Source of the DNA: Thalassomonas sp. RHCl1
Lineage (GTDB): Bacteria > Pseudomonadota > Gammaproteobacteria > Enterobacterales > Alteromonadaceae
Direction of reading: 5' to 3'
Assembly: GCF_947387555.1 (NCBI RefSeq)
Contig: NZ_CANDNZ010000015.1
Coordinates: 88,889-152,888, forward strand
DNA: 64,000 nt
In this document: piece by piece, positions 53,970-64,000 of the stretch
Layout: each line of letters begins with the position of its first letter
How positions within the stretch are numbered: position 1 is the first letter of the stretch
Notes under the pieces: model-generated
The model's input: only the letters and a program-made list of their open reading frames with translations
What the model was told of the DNA's origin: nothing
Database searches by the model: none
Position numbers and translations under genes: made by a program

Positions 53970-55961
53970 ATGAGCAATATTGAAATTTTACCGGCGCGCC
54001 TGGCAAACCAGATTGCGGCGGGGGAAGTGGTGGAGCGTCCTGCATCTGTGATCAAAGAATTGATCGAAAACAGCCTGGATGCCGGCGCCACTAAAATAAC
54101 TATCGAGGTGGAAAAGGGCGGCATCAAAAAGCTGCGTATTTCCGATAACGGCAAGGGAATAGTAAAAGATGAACTGACCCTGGCCCTGAGCCGTCATGCC
54201 ACCAGTAAAATCAAAGATTTAAAGGATCTCGAAGGCATTGCCAGTCTGGGCTTTCGCGGCGAGGCCCTGGCCAGTATCAGCTCGGTCTCCCGCCTGACTT
54301 TGACCTCTAAACCGAAAGAGCAGGAGACCGCCTGGCAGGCCAGCGCCGAAGGGCGGGATATGAAAGTATCGGTGCAACCGGCGGCCCATCCCGACGGCAC
54401 CACCATAGAAGTGAACGATCTGTTTTTTAATACCCCCGCCAGGCGCAAATTTTTGCGCACGGAAAAAACAGAATTTAATCATATTGATGAAATTATCCGC
54501 CGTATTGCCCTGGCACGGTTTGATGTCGCTTTTACTCTGAGCCACAACGGCAAAATGGTGCGCCAGTACCGGATTGCCCGGGACAAGGCCTATTATGATA
54601 AACGGGTGGGGCTGGTGTGCGGCCAGCGCTTTCTCGAGCATGCGGTGAAGGTAAACTGCCAGCACGGCGATCTGCACTTGTGGGGCTGGTTGGGGAAACC
54701 CAGCTTTGTTCGCAATCAAAACGATCTTTGCTATAGCTATGTTAACGGCCGCATGATGCGGGATAAGTTGATTAACCATGCCATACGCCAGGCCTATGCG
54801 GATTTATTGCCTCTTGAAGGTTATCCGGCCTTTGTCCTGTTTTTAACCCTGGATCACCGCGAGGTGGATGTGAATGTTCATCCCGCCAAGCATGAGGTGA
54901 GGTTTCATCAGGGGCGTTATGTCCATGATTTTATTTATTCCGTGTGCCAGCGGGCATTGCAGGAACAAACGGAATTACTTGTGCCAGAAACCGGGGAAAT
55001 TATTAGCGGGGCTACCAGTGGCGGGGTGGCCAATACCGGTGTGAGTAATGTCGGAAATGTTTCCGTTAGCGATAGCAGGGAAACCGGCACCTATGGCGCG
55101 ACTTTGCCTGTTAATTCTGGCACTGAGTCGGCGGTTTCTTCTGATGCTGCTTTTAGGGGCGGGCAGCAGGTAAACTCATCGCCGGGGCAATATTCACCCT
55201 CACAGAATTATGGCGGTGAACGTGCTTATGTTAAGCCTTTAACCTCGCTGGGTAGCCACCAGGGGGCTTATGGAGCAGGTGCTTCGTCGGGGCAGGCGGC
55301 ATCGTCGCCAAGAGTAACGCCGTCCGCCGGGGCCGTGAAAAATTACCAGCAATTAATGACCCCTTATGACGGCGCTGAAACAAGGGCAACTGGCGCGCAA
55401 GAGCAGGAATTGCCAGCCCGGCTGGTGTTTTTTAAAGAGCCTGAATATGCGGTTATTACCCTGAAGCAGGATTTACGCCTGTTGTCATTAACGGCTCTGG
55501 CACAAGCGGTAAACCTGGTATCGGTGCAGCAGCGCTGGCAGCAGGGCTTGATCCGTCAGCCGTTGTTGTTGCCGGTTCAGCTGAGTTTGCCGGCGCAGCA
55601 GTTTGCTTTTGCCGGACGATATCAGCAGGCCTTAGCCCAGGCAGGTATAATTATTACCTTTGGTGATAATAGCAGGGTACAAATCCGGGAATTTCCGGCT
55701 ATGCTCAGAGAAAAAGATGTCAGTGCAAGTTTATTATCCCTGTTGTCTTATCTAGAGGTTTTGCCAGAAGCGGATGAATTAACGCCAGAGCACTGGCAGC
55801 AAGGGATAGCTAAGGTTATGCAGCCGGAAAATTTTACCGAAAACAGTGCCCGGGAGTTGTTGTTTCAGGCACAATCTGTGCTCTTAGGCAAATTTGAGGC
55901 ACAGTTGCTCTTGAATTCCGTGGAGCTAGACCTTACATCAGCCATAAGTCAGTTAGGTTAA
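53970..55961 (+). CDS. mutL: DNA mismatch repair protein MutL
   Basis: 663 aa. GHKL ATPase N-terminal part with ENSLDAGA near 33-40, DNGKGI near 60 and [23 protein letters not shown] near 75-98. The C-terminal dimerisation domain starts near 440. The endonuclease motif DQHA-x2-E-x4-E of many bacterial MutL proteins is absent, as in species using MutH-guided repair. The linker (about 345-450) is long and rich in Gly, Ser, Thr and Ala. Six bases separate it from amiB. Confidence 0.97.
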   Translation: MSNIEILPARLANQIAAGEVVERPASVIKELIENSLDAGATKITIEVEKGGIKKLRISDNGKGIVKDELTLALSRHATSKIKDLKDLEGIASLGFRGEALASISSVSRLTLTSKPKEQETAWQASAEGRDMKVSVQPAAHPDGTTIEVNDLFFNTPARRKFLRTEKTEFNHIDEIIRRIALARFDVAFTLSHNGKMVRQYRIARDKAYYDKRVGLVCGQRFLEHAVKVNCQHGDLHLWGWLGKPSFVRNQNDLCYSYVNGRMMRDKLINHAIRQAYADLLPLEGYPAFVLFLTLDHREVDVNVHPAKHEVRFHQGRYVHDFIYSVCQRALQEQTELLVPETGEIISGATSGGVANTGVSNVGNVSVSDSRETGTYGATLPVNSGTESAVSSDAAFRGGQQVNSSPGQYSPSQNYGGERAYVKPLTSLGSHQGAYGAGASSGQAASSPRVTPSAGAVKNYQQLMTPYDGAETRATGAQEQELPARLVFFKEPEYAVITLKQDLRLLSLTALAQAVNLVSVQQRWQQGLIRQPLLLPVQLSLPAQQFAFAGRYQQALAQAGIIITFGDNSRVQIREFPAMLREKDVSASLLSLLSYLEVLPEADELTPEHWQQGIAKVMQPENFTENSARELLFQAQSVLLGKFEAQLLLNSVELDLTSAISQLG

Positions 55962-55968
55962 GTGTTTT

Positions 55969-56922
55969 ATGTCATCGAGTTCTAAACAGCCCCCCGTTAT
56001 TTGTTTAATGGGGCCGACCGCGTCCGGAAAAACAGCACTTGCCATGGCGCTCCATGATGCTTTGCCCTGTGATATTATCAGTGTCGATTCGGCGTTGATA
56101 TACCGGGACATGGATATAGGCACGGCGAAGCCTACCGCGGAAGAGTTAAAGGCTTACCCCCATAAGCTGGTAAACATCCGCGATGCTGCCGAGGTCTATT
56201 CAGCGGCGGATTTTTGTCAAGACGCTTTGGCTGAAATTGAAAAAAGCCGGGCCAATAATCGTATTCCGCTGTTAGTTGGCGGCACTATGATGTATTTTAA
56301 AAGTTTGGTGCAGGGAATTTCTCCGTTGCCTCAGGCAGATGCGGAGGTACGCCGGGATATTGAAGCCCAGGCGAAGCAGTTTGGCTGGGAGCATATGCAT
56401 CAGCAATTAATGCAAATTGATCCGGTGGCGGCAGCGCGGATTCATCCCAATGACCCGCAGCGACTGACGCGGGCGTTGGAAGTGCACCGCCTGACAGGAA
56501 ACACTTTGACACAATTAATTGAAATAAAAGGTGCTACCCTGCAAGGGGATGTTTTACAATTTGCCATTGCACCGGCTGAACGTAAAACCTTACACGATCG
56601 TATAGCATTACGATATCAACAAATGATCACAGAAGGATTTGAGCAAGAAGTTATTAAGTTAAAACAACGAAGTGATTTACATGAAAATCTACCTTCCATT
56701 CGTTGTGTAGGTTATCGTCAAATGTGGCAATATCTTAATGGCGAGTTTGATCATGAAGAAATGGTTTTTCGTGGTATCTGCGCCACCCGGCAGCTGGCAA
56801 AGCGTCAGTTGACCTGGTTAAGAAGCTGGCCGGATCTGACCTGGTTAGAGATGGAAGATGAAACAAATTTACAACAAGTTTTATCAGCAGTGAGCAATCT
56901 AGACACATTGATGTATAATTAG
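55969..56922 (+). CDS. miaA: tRNA dimethylallyltransferase
   Basis: 317 aa. P-loop [12 protein letters not shown] at 15-26, then [20 protein letters not shown] near 40-59 and later [27 protein letters not shown] and [12 protein letters not shown]. It transfers dimethylallyl to A37 of tRNAs reading UNN codons. It begins 7 bp after mutL. In E. coli, hfq promoters lie inside this gene; I did not find a sure equivalent. Confidence 0.97.
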   Translation: MSSSSKQPPVICLMGPTASGKTALAMALHDALPCDIISVDSALIYRDMDIGTAKPTAEELKAYPHKLVNIRDAAEVYSAADFCQDALAEIEKSRANNRIPLLVGGTMMYFKSLVQGISPLPQADAEVRRDIEAQAKQFGWEHMHQQLMQIDPVAAARIHPNDPQRLTRALEVHRLTGNTLTQLIEIKGATLQGDVLQFAIAPAERKTLHDRIALRYQQMITEGFEQEVIKLKQRSDLHENLPSIRCVGYRQMWQYLNGEFDHEEMVFRGICATRQLAKRQLTWLRSWPDLTWLEMEDETNLQQVLSAVSNLDTLMYN

Positions 56923-56988
56923 GCTAGTTAATCGGTAACCGGTTAATAAAAAACAATTTTTATCGACAATAACAAAAGGGGCCAGAGA

Positions 56989-57246
56989 ATGGCAAAAGGG
57001 CAATCGTTACAAGACCCATTTTTGAATGCTTTACGTCGTGACCGCATTCCAGTAGCAATCTATTTAGTTAACGGCATCAAGCTTCAGGGACAAGTTGAAT
57101 CATTTGATCAGTTTGTTATTTTACTGAAAAATACCGTCAGTCAAATGGTTTATAAGCATGCTATCTCTACGGTAGTACCTTCTCGTGCGGTAACGACTAT
57201 GCCGGCACAAGGTCAGGCTGAATTTAATCAATCATCGGACGCTTAA
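56989..57246 (+). CDS. hfq: RNA chaperone Hfq
   Basis: 85 aa. Sm1 motif in [20 protein letters not shown] and DQFVILLKN, Sm2 in [13 protein letters not shown], and the usual N-terminal [15 protein letters not shown]. Forms a hexamer which pairs sRNAs with mRNAs. The C-terminal tail is short. Preceded by AAAGGGG and located in the classical miaA-hfq-hflX order. Confidence 0.98.
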   Translation: MAKGQSLQDPFLNALRRDRIPVAIYLVNGIKLQGQVESFDQFVILLKNTVSQMVYKHAISTVVPSRAVTTMPAQGQAEFNQSSDA

Positions 57247-57279
57247 TGGTGATATTTAGTCTTTTCAGGCGCTGCTCAT

Positions 57280-58566
57280 TTGTTTGATCGTTATCAGGCG
57301 GGTGAGCAGGCGATACTTGTCCATGTAGATTTTCCGGACGAAAGCTCGCGCGAGGACCTGCAAGAATTTAAAATGCTGGTGTCTTCTGCCGGGGTCAGTG
57401 AACTGACCGTGGTCAGCGGCAAGCGTAATACGCCGCATCCCAAATATTTTGTCGGCAGTGGTAAAGCGCAGGAAATCGCGGATGCGGTGGCGCTTTATGA
57501 CGCCAACGTGATTTTATTTAACCACAGTTTAACGCCCTCCCAGGAAAAACATATCGAAGCTTTGTGCCAGTGCCGGGTTATTGACCGCACGACTTTGATC
57601 CTGGATATTTTTGCCCAGCGGGCCAGAACCCATGAGGGTAAGTTACAGGTCGAGCTGGCGCAGTTGCGCCATATCAGCAGTCGTTTGATCCGGGGCTGGA
57701 CGCATTTAGAGCGGCAAAAAGGCGGCATAGGTTTACGCGGGCCGGGTGAAACCCAGCTGGAAACCGATCGCCGTTTGCTGCGCGAGCGCATGAATAATAT
57801 TCTTAAGCGCCTCGATAAGGTGGAAAAACAGCGGCAGCAAGGACGGCGTTCCCGTACCCGCGCGGAAATTCCGACCATATCCCTGGTCGGGTATACCAAT
57901 GCCGGTAAGTCGACCTTGTTTAACCGTTTAACTGATTCCGACGTTTATGCGGCAGATCAGCTTTTTGCCACCCTGGATCCCACCTTGCGGAAAATTGAAG
58001 TGGAAGATGTTGGCCGGGTGATCCTGGCGGATACCGTAGGTTTTATCCGCCACTTACCCCATGATCTGGTGGCGGCGTTTAAGGCGACATTAACGGAAAC
58101 CCGGGAAGCAGAACTTTTGCTGCATGTGGTGGATATTTCCGATGAGCGTCGGAGTGAAAATATCGATCAGGTAACGGATGTGCTGACGGAAATTGAGGCG
58201 CATGAAGTTCCCCAGCTGATGATCTGTAATAAAATTGATAATTTGCATGATGTTGAGCCGAGGATCGACCGGGATGAAACCGGTATGCCGGTCCGGGTAT
58301 GGTTGTCGGCCCAGGCCAATATCGGCATAGATTTATTTTTTCAGGCGTTGGCGGAGCGCTTGGGGCGCCAGATAGTGCGCCATAGCCTGAAAATCCCCCC
58401 CGCGGCAGGAAAACTGCGGGGCATGCTGTATCAGCTTAACTGTATTGCTGATGAGCATTTTGACGAACAGGGGAATTGCCTGGTGGATGTAAAACTGCCG
58501 GCCCGGGAATGGAATCGATTAATAAAACAGGATAAAGCGGGCTTAGAACGCTTTATTGAAAACTAA
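57280..58566 (+). CDS. hflX: Ribosome-splitting GTPase HflX
   Basis: 428 aa. Starts at TTG 57280, giving FDRYQAGEQAILVHVDF like the E. coli protein. N-terminal HflX domain with PHPKYFVGSGKAQEI and ERQKGGIGLRGPGETQLETDRR near 150, then GTPase motifs GYTNAGKST near 204, DTVGFIRHLP near 250 and NKID near 315. It rescues and splits stalled or stressed ribosomes. Position after hfq is conserved. Confidence 0.96.
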   Translation: MFDRYQAGEQAILVHVDFPDESSREDLQEFKMLVSSAGVSELTVVSGKRNTPHPKYFVGSGKAQEIADAVALYDANVILFNHSLTPSQEKHIEALCQCRVIDRTTLILDIFAQRARTHEGKLQVELAQLRHISSRLIRGWTHLERQKGGIGLRGPGETQLETDRRLLRERMNNILKRLDKVEKQRQQGRRSRTRAEIPTISLVGYTNAGKSTLFNRLTDSDVYAADQLFATLDPTLRKIEVEDVGRVILADTVGFIRHLPHDLVAAFKATLTETREAELLLHVVDISDERRSENIDQVTDVLTEIEAHEVPQLMICNKIDNLHDVEPRIDRDETGMPVRVWLSAQANIGIDLFFQALAERLGRQIVRHSLKIPPAAGKLRGMLYQLNCIADEHFDEQGNCLVDVKLPAREWNRLIKQDKAGLERFIEN

Positions 58567-58610
58567 CTGACTGATATATTAGCAGCAATTGCAATTTAGC
58601 GGAGACCATC

Positions 58611-59756
58611 ATGGCTTGGAATGAACCGGGGAATAACGATAAAGATCCCTGGAAAAATAAGGGTGGCAATAACCAGGGGCCACCAGACTTGGACGACTTA
58701 CTCAAAGACCTGGGTCAGAAAGTAAGCGGTGTCTTTGGCGGGAAATCATCAGGCGGCGGCTCGGGAAAAAGTTTTTCCAGTGTCGGCATTGGCCTGGCCC
58801 TCATTATTTCGGTATTGGTATATGCCTTTAGCGGTTTTTATACCATCAAAGAAGCCGAGCAGGGCATAGTGTTACGTTTCGGTCAGTATGCCGGTACGGT
58901 TGATCCCGGTCTGCGCTGGAAGTGGACTTTTGTCGAGCGTATTATTCCCGTGGATATGCAAACCACGCGGGATTTGCCTGCGGCCGGTTTTATGCTGACC
59001 CAGGATGAAAACGTGGTGCGGGTGGAAATGCAGGTACAGTACCGGGTGGTTGATGCCCGTAACTATGTCTTTAGCGTGACCGATGCCGACGACAGCTTAA
59101 GTCAGTCGCTGGACAGCGCCCTGCGTTATGTCGTTGGTCATGCGGCGATGGATGATATCCTCACCAGCGGCCGTGAAACCGTGCGTCAATCGGTGTGGCA
59201 GGAGCTGGAAAAAATCATCGAACCTTACCATTTAGGTTTGATCATCGTCGATGTTAACTTTAAAGACGCCCGTCCGCCGGAAGAAGTGAAAGATGCCTTT
59301 GATGATGCCATCTCGGCACAGGAAGATGAAGTACGTTTCTTACGTGAAGCCGAAGCTTATGCCCGTGGCATAGAACCACGTGCCCGTGGCCGGGTAAAAC
59401 GTATGGAACAGGAAGCCCTGGCATACAAACAGCAAACCATTCTGGACGCTGAAGGTGCGGTAGCCCGTTTCGAAAAAATCTTGCCTGAATATCAGGCGGC
59501 GCCACAGGTAACTCGTCAGCGTATGTATCTGGCGGCGATGGAAAATGTTTACAGCAATACCAGCAAGGTCATGGTGGATGTTGAAGGAGGCAATAATATG
59601 ATGTATCTGCCTTTGGATAAAATCATTCAGCAGCAAAGCAGCGGCCAGCGGGTTATTCCTCAGGCAACAACCAGCTTAAGCCAGCAGCCGGTATCGACGA
59701 ATACCAAACCATCCAGTTCCGGTCGTTCAGATCGCTTCAGCAGCGGGAGAAACTAA
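58611..59756 (+). CDS. hflK: HflK, FtsH-associated SPFH membrane protein
   Basis: 381 aa. N-terminal Gly/Asn-rich cytoplasmic segment (WNEPGNNDKDPW), a membrane helix (about 58-78) and an SPFH/band-7 domain (about 80-260, IKEAEQGIVLRFGQYAG, VRVEMQVQYRVVDARNYVF), ending in a Ser-rich tail. With HflC it forms a cage around the FtsH protease and restrains it. HflC begins four bases downstream. Confidence 0.96.
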   Translation: MAWNEPGNNDKDPWKNKGGNNQGPPDLDDLLKDLGQKVSGVFGGKSSGGGSGKSFSSVGIGLALIISVLVYAFSGFYTIKEAEQGIVLRFGQYAGTVDPGLRWKWTFVERIIPVDMQTTRDLPAAGFMLTQDENVVRVEMQVQYRVVDARNYVFSVTDADDSLSQSLDSALRYVVGHAAMDDILTSGRETVRQSVWQELEKIIEPYHLGLIIVDVNFKDARPPEEVKDAFDDAISAQEDEVRFLREAEAYARGIEPRARGRVKRMEQEALAYKQQTILDAEGAVARFEKILPEYQAAPQVTRQRMYLAAMENVYSNTSKVMVDVEGGNNMMYLPLDKIIQQQSSGQRVIPQATTSLSQQPVSTNTKPSSSGRSDRFSSGRN

Positions 59757-59759
59757 GCA

Positions 59760-60644
59760 ATGAAGAATTTTTCCATAGCGATTCTCGCCCTGTTGTCGGT
59801 ATTAGTGGTCTCTTCGGTGTTTGTTGTCTCCGAAGGCGAGCGCGGTATAGTGTTCCAGTTTAAGAAGATCAAGCGTGACAGTAGCGGTGAAATGCTGGTC
59901 TACGATCCGGGATTGCACTTTAAAATTCCTCTGATGGAGTCGGTGCGTAAATTCGATGCCCGTATCCAGACCCTGGATGAAGCGCCGGATCGTTTTGTAA
60001 CCGCCGAGAAAAAAGACTTGATGGTCGACTCATTTGTTAAATGGCGTATCGTTGATTTCTCAACCTACTACCTGCGTACTTCCGGCTCTCTTGATAATGC
60101 CCAGGCGCTGTTAAAACAAAAAGTGAATAACGGCCTGCGTAGCGAGTTTGGTACCCGCACTATCAAGGAAATTGTTTCCGGTGACCGCGACGCCATTATG
60201 AGCAAGGCGCAGGAAAGTGCTGCCAGCAGCCAGGATGACTTAGGTATTGAAGTTATCGATGTACGTATCAAGGCGATTAACCTGCCGACAGAAGTCAGTA
60301 ACTCGATTTATGAGCGTATGCGTGCAGAACGTACCGCGGTAGCAAAAGAGCACAGGTCTCAGGGTCAGGAGCAATCGGAGATTATCCGTGCAACTATTGA
60401 TGCCAAGGTAACGGTAATGCTGGCAACGGCGCAGAAAAACGCCCTGGAAGTTCGTGGTGAAGGAGACGCATTGGCTGCAAAAGTTTATGCCGACTCTTAC
60501 AAGAAAGACCCGGAGTTCTTCAACTTTTTCCGCAGCCTGCAAGCCTACGAAAAAAGCTTTAACAGCAAAAGCGATGTTATGGTGGTTAAACCCGACAGTG
60601 ACTTCTTTCATTACCTGAAAGACAGTGCTAAAGCCGGTAAATAA
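59760..60644 (+). CDS. hflC: HflC, FtsH-associated SPFH membrane protein
   Basis: 294 aa. A membrane helix at about 5-25 is followed by an SPFH domain (VSEGERGIVFQFKKIK, DSFVKWRIVDFSTYYLRT, IEVIDVRIKAINLP). The C-terminal part includes RMRAERTAVAKEHRSQG, the conserved coiled-coil segment. Partner of HflK in regulating FtsH. A strong hairpin follows the gene. Confidence 0.96.
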   Translation: MKNFSIAILALLSVLVVSSVFVVSEGERGIVFQFKKIKRDSSGEMLVYDPGLHFKIPLMESVRKFDARIQTLDEAPDRFVTAEKKDLMVDSFVKWRIVDFSTYYLRTSGSLDNAQALLKQKVNNGLRSEFGTRTIKEIVSGDRDAIMSKAQESAASSQDDLGIEVIDVRIKAINLPTEVSNSIYERMRAERTAVAKEHRSQGQEQSEIIRATIDAKVTVMLATAQKNALEVRGEGDALAAKVYADSYKKDPEFFNFFRSLQAYEKSFNSKSDVMVVKPDSDFFHYLKDSAKAGK

Positions 60645-60659
60645 ACCTTAACAATTATC

Positions 60660-60690
60660 ACCGGCCGTGAAACCTTCATGGCCGGTTTTA
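60660..60690 (+). terminator. Terminator after hflC
   Basis: Stem ACCGGCC-G-TGAA / TTCA-T-GGCCGGT, followed by TTTAT. It lies 16 bp beyond the hflC stop. Confidence 0.82.
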
Positions 60691-60856
60691 TCCTTCTCTC
60701 CTGTGCTTTAGCCACAAAGTTGCCGGGATTCAAAAATTCTTCATATTCATGTCAAAATCCGGCCTTTTAACGGCTTTCACCTTGTTGTTTCTTCTTAAGT
60801 GATTGATACTATATTTTTTATCGGTGATTTGCTTAATAAGGAAATAACGTTTCATT

Positions 60857-61057
60857 ATGGAAATTCTGACTATGCCGGGTTTGCTCACCGTACTGGCAGT
60901 GGTTTTTATTATCGAAGGCTTGTTGCCCGCGCTTTTCCCCAATAAATGGCGCGCCTATATCCAACAACTGGCCAGCCAACCTTCGGGTACCATACGTACC
61001 ATAGGCTTTTTTATGGTTTTTATCGGTGCCGTGCTTTTACTTATCGTTCAGTCATAA
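60857..61057 (+). CDS. yjeT: DUF2065 small membrane protein YjeT
   Basis: 66 aa with two membrane helices (about 6-24 and 44-62) around LFPNKWRAYIQQLASQPSG and TIRTIGFFMV. The P-x-x-W-R segment and size match DUF2065/YjeT. It lies between hflC and purA as in E. coli; function unknown. Confidence 0.9.
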   Translation: MEILTMPGLLTVLAVVFIIEGLLPALFPNKWRAYIQQLASQPSGTIRTIGFFMVFIGAVLLLIVQS

Positions 61058-61242
61058 TTTTTTCTAACCTCCAGCTGTTGCCTCATCATATGCAGTATCC
61101 GTTTATTATGGTCTTCCCCGTGCTGCCCTTTTGCTTATTGTTCGCGCTTAATATTTTTGACCGTTTCAAAAAATAAAGTTATTGCTAACTAATTAACCTT
61201 GCTGGCTATTTTATATACTTTCGAAAAAGCTGGATTTAGTGC

Positions 61243-61271
61243 TTGGACTGTAAAATGTTATTTGTTAAAAT
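61243..61271 (+). promoter_or_regulatory. Sigma-70 type promoter of purA
   Basis: TTGGAC, 17-base spacer, TAAAAT. The start codon of purA at 61303 is 32 bp beyond the -10 box, leaving a short leader. No PurR-type operator was recognised. Confidence 0.6.
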
Positions 61272-61281
61272 CCCCGCCTAA

Positions 61282-62601
<1,320 letters not shown>

Positions 62602-62608
62602 CTTGTTT

Positions 62609-62642
62609 TTATTACCTGGTTGGCTAATTGCCGGGTAATAAC
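62609..62642 (+). terminator. First hairpin after purA
   Basis: TTATTACCTGG / CCGGGTAATAA stem (one mismatch) with an 11-base loop, just beyond the stop codon; no T run. Confidence 0.5.
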
Positions 62643-62658
62643 AAAGCTAAGTTTTATA

Positions 62659-62692
62659 AAAGGCCGCTAAATGTTATTTAGCGGCCTTTTTA
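62659..62692 (+). terminator. Rho-independent terminator of purA
   Basis: Perfect stem AAAGGCCGCTAAAT / ATTTAGCGGCCTTT with a short loop and T5 tail, 60 bp downstream of purA. Confidence 0.88.
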
Positions 62693-63041
62693 CGTTTAGG
62701 GGGCGTAGGTGTTAATGAGACGCTTTACGCATAAACTACCGGCTAAGATCTTCTCTGAGTAGAGGTTTTTGTGGCGAAAAGAAGTACTAATAAATAGTTC
62801 TATCGAGCATGAAACACTTTTCTAGGGAAGTGTTTCATTTTTTAGCTATATTATAATTTTTTTAAACGAAATTATGGGTTCTGGAGGTTGGTTGAAATCA
62901 ATGTTTGAAACAGAAGGGGGGATTATGTTCCATCAATTTAGGTCCAGTTTAGTTATTGTACTAACTTGCCTTACCCATTTCCTTAGCACGCAAAAGAGTG
63001 ACAGGATACGTGCACCATTGATTGACCTTGCTAGTCTATAA
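62693..63041. other. Gene-free region after purA containing an orphan terminator
   Basis: About 350 bp, AT-rich. A terminator-like hairpin at 62809-62840 is not preceded by an ORF. A 38-codon plus-strand ORF (62925-63041) has no known similarity by eye, no ribosome binding site and is not reported as a gene. Confidence 0.45.
62809..62840 (+). terminator. Orphan rho-independent terminator
   Basis: ATGAAACACTT / AAGTGTTTCAT 11-bp stem, 8-base loop, then a run of T. No protein gene precedes it after the purA terminator, so it would end an unknown short transcript between about 62700 and 62810. Confidence 0.7.
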
Positions 63042-63521
63042 TTAAAGAAGTTGTTTGTTTTCTTTAATTATTTCATCTTCGAAAAAGAATACTTGTATAG
63101 AAAGAGCCTTAAAAGATTCTTTAAAGGCTTTGTGTTCAAAGTAATTAAAATCTTCAAAGTCTAAATAAAATTGCTTGTCAAAAGCCAATAGGAGAGGCCA
63201 TACTTTTCTATGTTCTTTCAACAGGTTAGGGAAATACAAATTAACAATCATCTTCATCTTAGAATGTATTTTAACAATTTCAGAATGCATATCAAAAAGC
63301 TCTTGTATTGTTCCACGTTCATCTATTATGTAATCAATAATTAAATCATATTTCTTTTGATTGCGACGAGAAAACTCCAAACATAAGCTATATAAAACCT
63401 CTAGTTTCGCAGTTAATAACTCTTGCCTTTGCCTACGGTTCTGGTGCCAGTTATTCATTGACATAGCAACTATCGCGACTAGTGCACCGATAAGTGCCGA
63501 AATAAGTTTAGATTCATCCAT
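63042..63521 (-). CDS. Unrecognised membrane-anchored protein (159 aa)
   Basis: 159 aa. One N-terminal membrane helix (LISALIGALVAIVAMSM, about 5-21) followed by a basic turn (HQNRRQRQE) and a long, helical cytoplasmic part rich in Lys, Glu, Phe and Tyr. I do not recognise the family. Base composition is clearly more AT-rich than in the core genes, and the region lies downstream of the last conserved gene, which suggests acquired DNA. The ribosome binding site is weak. It could be one component of an accessory or defence-type module continuing outside the window, but there is nothing here to show it. Confidence 0.6.
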   Translation of the reverse strand: MDESKLISALIGALVAIVAMSMNNWHQNRRQRQELLTAKLEVLYSLCLEFSRRNQKKYDLIIDYIIDERGTIQELFDMHSEIVKIHSKMKMIVNLYFPNLLKEHRKVWPLLLAFDKQFYLDFEDFNYFEHKAFKESFKALSIQVFFFEDEIIKENKQLL

Positions 63522-64000
63522 AATAAGATCTAATAGACATACAGTTTTTACAAAGGATTAATTTTAATATTTACATAAAGTAGATAAATTTCAGCATACC
63601 ACCAACTAGCAATAGATGCAGATTATGCAGCATCCGGCATATTCAAAACGTAATTTTCGAAACATTAAAAAAGTATTCTCATTATCCATTGCTAATGGTC
63701 AGTTTAGCGTACTTTCGAGTCATTAGCGTTTGATGAGATTATGACATTGGTCAGTATCAAAATCAGGAATACACTGCGGGAAAGTGTTTCAAAACATGAG
63801 TGAGATGAGTGATTTTCTAAATTGCCCCCCCCCCCGCCAAAAAAAACCTTACCTACCGCTGCTGAAAAAGATGAAAAGCTATACCACTTTATGACCAAGA
63901 ACCAACCATCACTGTTGATTTTTGGCTATGTTCGCTTTAACTGTTGTTTCCCCAGAGCTAACTTTAACCAATGCGATTCAGAAACTTCCGCAGTTTCAAA
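63522..64000. other. AT-rich right edge, no supported gene
   Basis: About 480 bp with no ORF that I support. It contains a run of 11 C (63825-63835) followed after GCC by 8 A, and otherwise unremarkable AT-rich sequence to the window end. Confidence 0.4.

Noticed and set aside
60946..61176. Second small ORF overlapping yjeT
   Set aside because: Out-of-frame shadow of yjeT extending into the purA leader; no family match.
62925..63041. Plus-strand ORF of 38 codons
   Set aside because: No ribosome binding site or similarity by eye; length expected by chance in AT-rich DNA.
63704..63898. Minus-strand ORF with a glycine run
   Set aside because: The glycine run is only the C11 tract read on the other strand; no other coding signs.

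Overview
The window is chromosomal DNA of a marine gammaproteobacterium, most likely of the Alteromonadales (Colwelliaceae/Thalassomonas type). This is inferred from the gene order (yibN-grxC-secB-gpsA, fieF with a Cpx system, psd-rsgA-orn, queG-nnr-tsaE-amiB-mutL-miaA-hfq-hflXKC-yjeT-purA) together with a PEP-CTERM/exosortase-type exopolysaccharide locus. No species can be proven without database searches. No rRNA, tRNA, CRISPR array or intact insertion sequence was seen.

Region 1 (1-22.3 kb) is a surface-polysaccharide and protein-sorting locus. Nine minus-strand genes (10880 to 117) form a tight operon: three glycosyltransferases, a hexapeptide O-acetyltransferase, a polysaccharide deacetylase, an ATP-grasp ligase, a Wzx-like flippase, an O-antigen ligase/polymerase and a formyltransferase-like/beta-propeller fusion. 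Divergent from it is the TPR lipoprotein PrsT. Next come two tandem paralogous PEP-CTERM proteins, an E1/ThiF-like enzyme, a UDP-glucuronate-type epimerase, a nucleotide-sugar dehydrogenase, an exosortase-associated acyltransferase and a patatin. No exosortase gene lies in the window. Each PEP-CTERM gene carries a -24/-12 (sigma-54) promoter. About 75-155 bp upstream of each expected start site lies a shared TGTAAA-N6-TGAC motif; in front of the first gene it occurs three times with an exact 23-bp period. This is the clearest new regulatory signal in the window.

Region 2 (22.4-40.1 kb) is core genome: a small trypsin-like protease; yibQ, envC and gpmM; yibN-grxC-secB-gpsA; trmL; fieF; a lysophospholipase-like hydrolase; the cpxA-cpxR two-component system divergent from a Spy/CpxP-type protein with a CpxR-box-like site between them; a BlaI/M56-TonB pair; a glycerophosphodiesterase; psd and rsgA.

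Region 3 (40.4-49.1 kb) sits between orn and queG, which are close neighbours in E. coli. It holds a LysR regulator with two degenerate tandem copies of a LysR 3' end behind it, a glutathione-dependent formaldehyde detoxification pair (frmA, fghA), a DUF4442 protein, a 1199-residue membrane protein that looks like a hybrid histidine kinase whose phospho-acceptor and ATP-site residues have been lost, and a DUF1289 protein.

Region 4 (49.1-62.6 kb) is the conserved queG / nnr-tsaE-amiB-mutL-miaA-hfq-hflX-hflK-hflC-yjeT / purA block for tRNA modification, metabolite repair, cell division amidase, mismatch repair, RNA chaperone and membrane proteolysis control. Region 5 (62.6-64 kb) is AT-rich accessory DNA with one unrecognised membrane-anchored protein, an orphan terminator and an 11-C tract.
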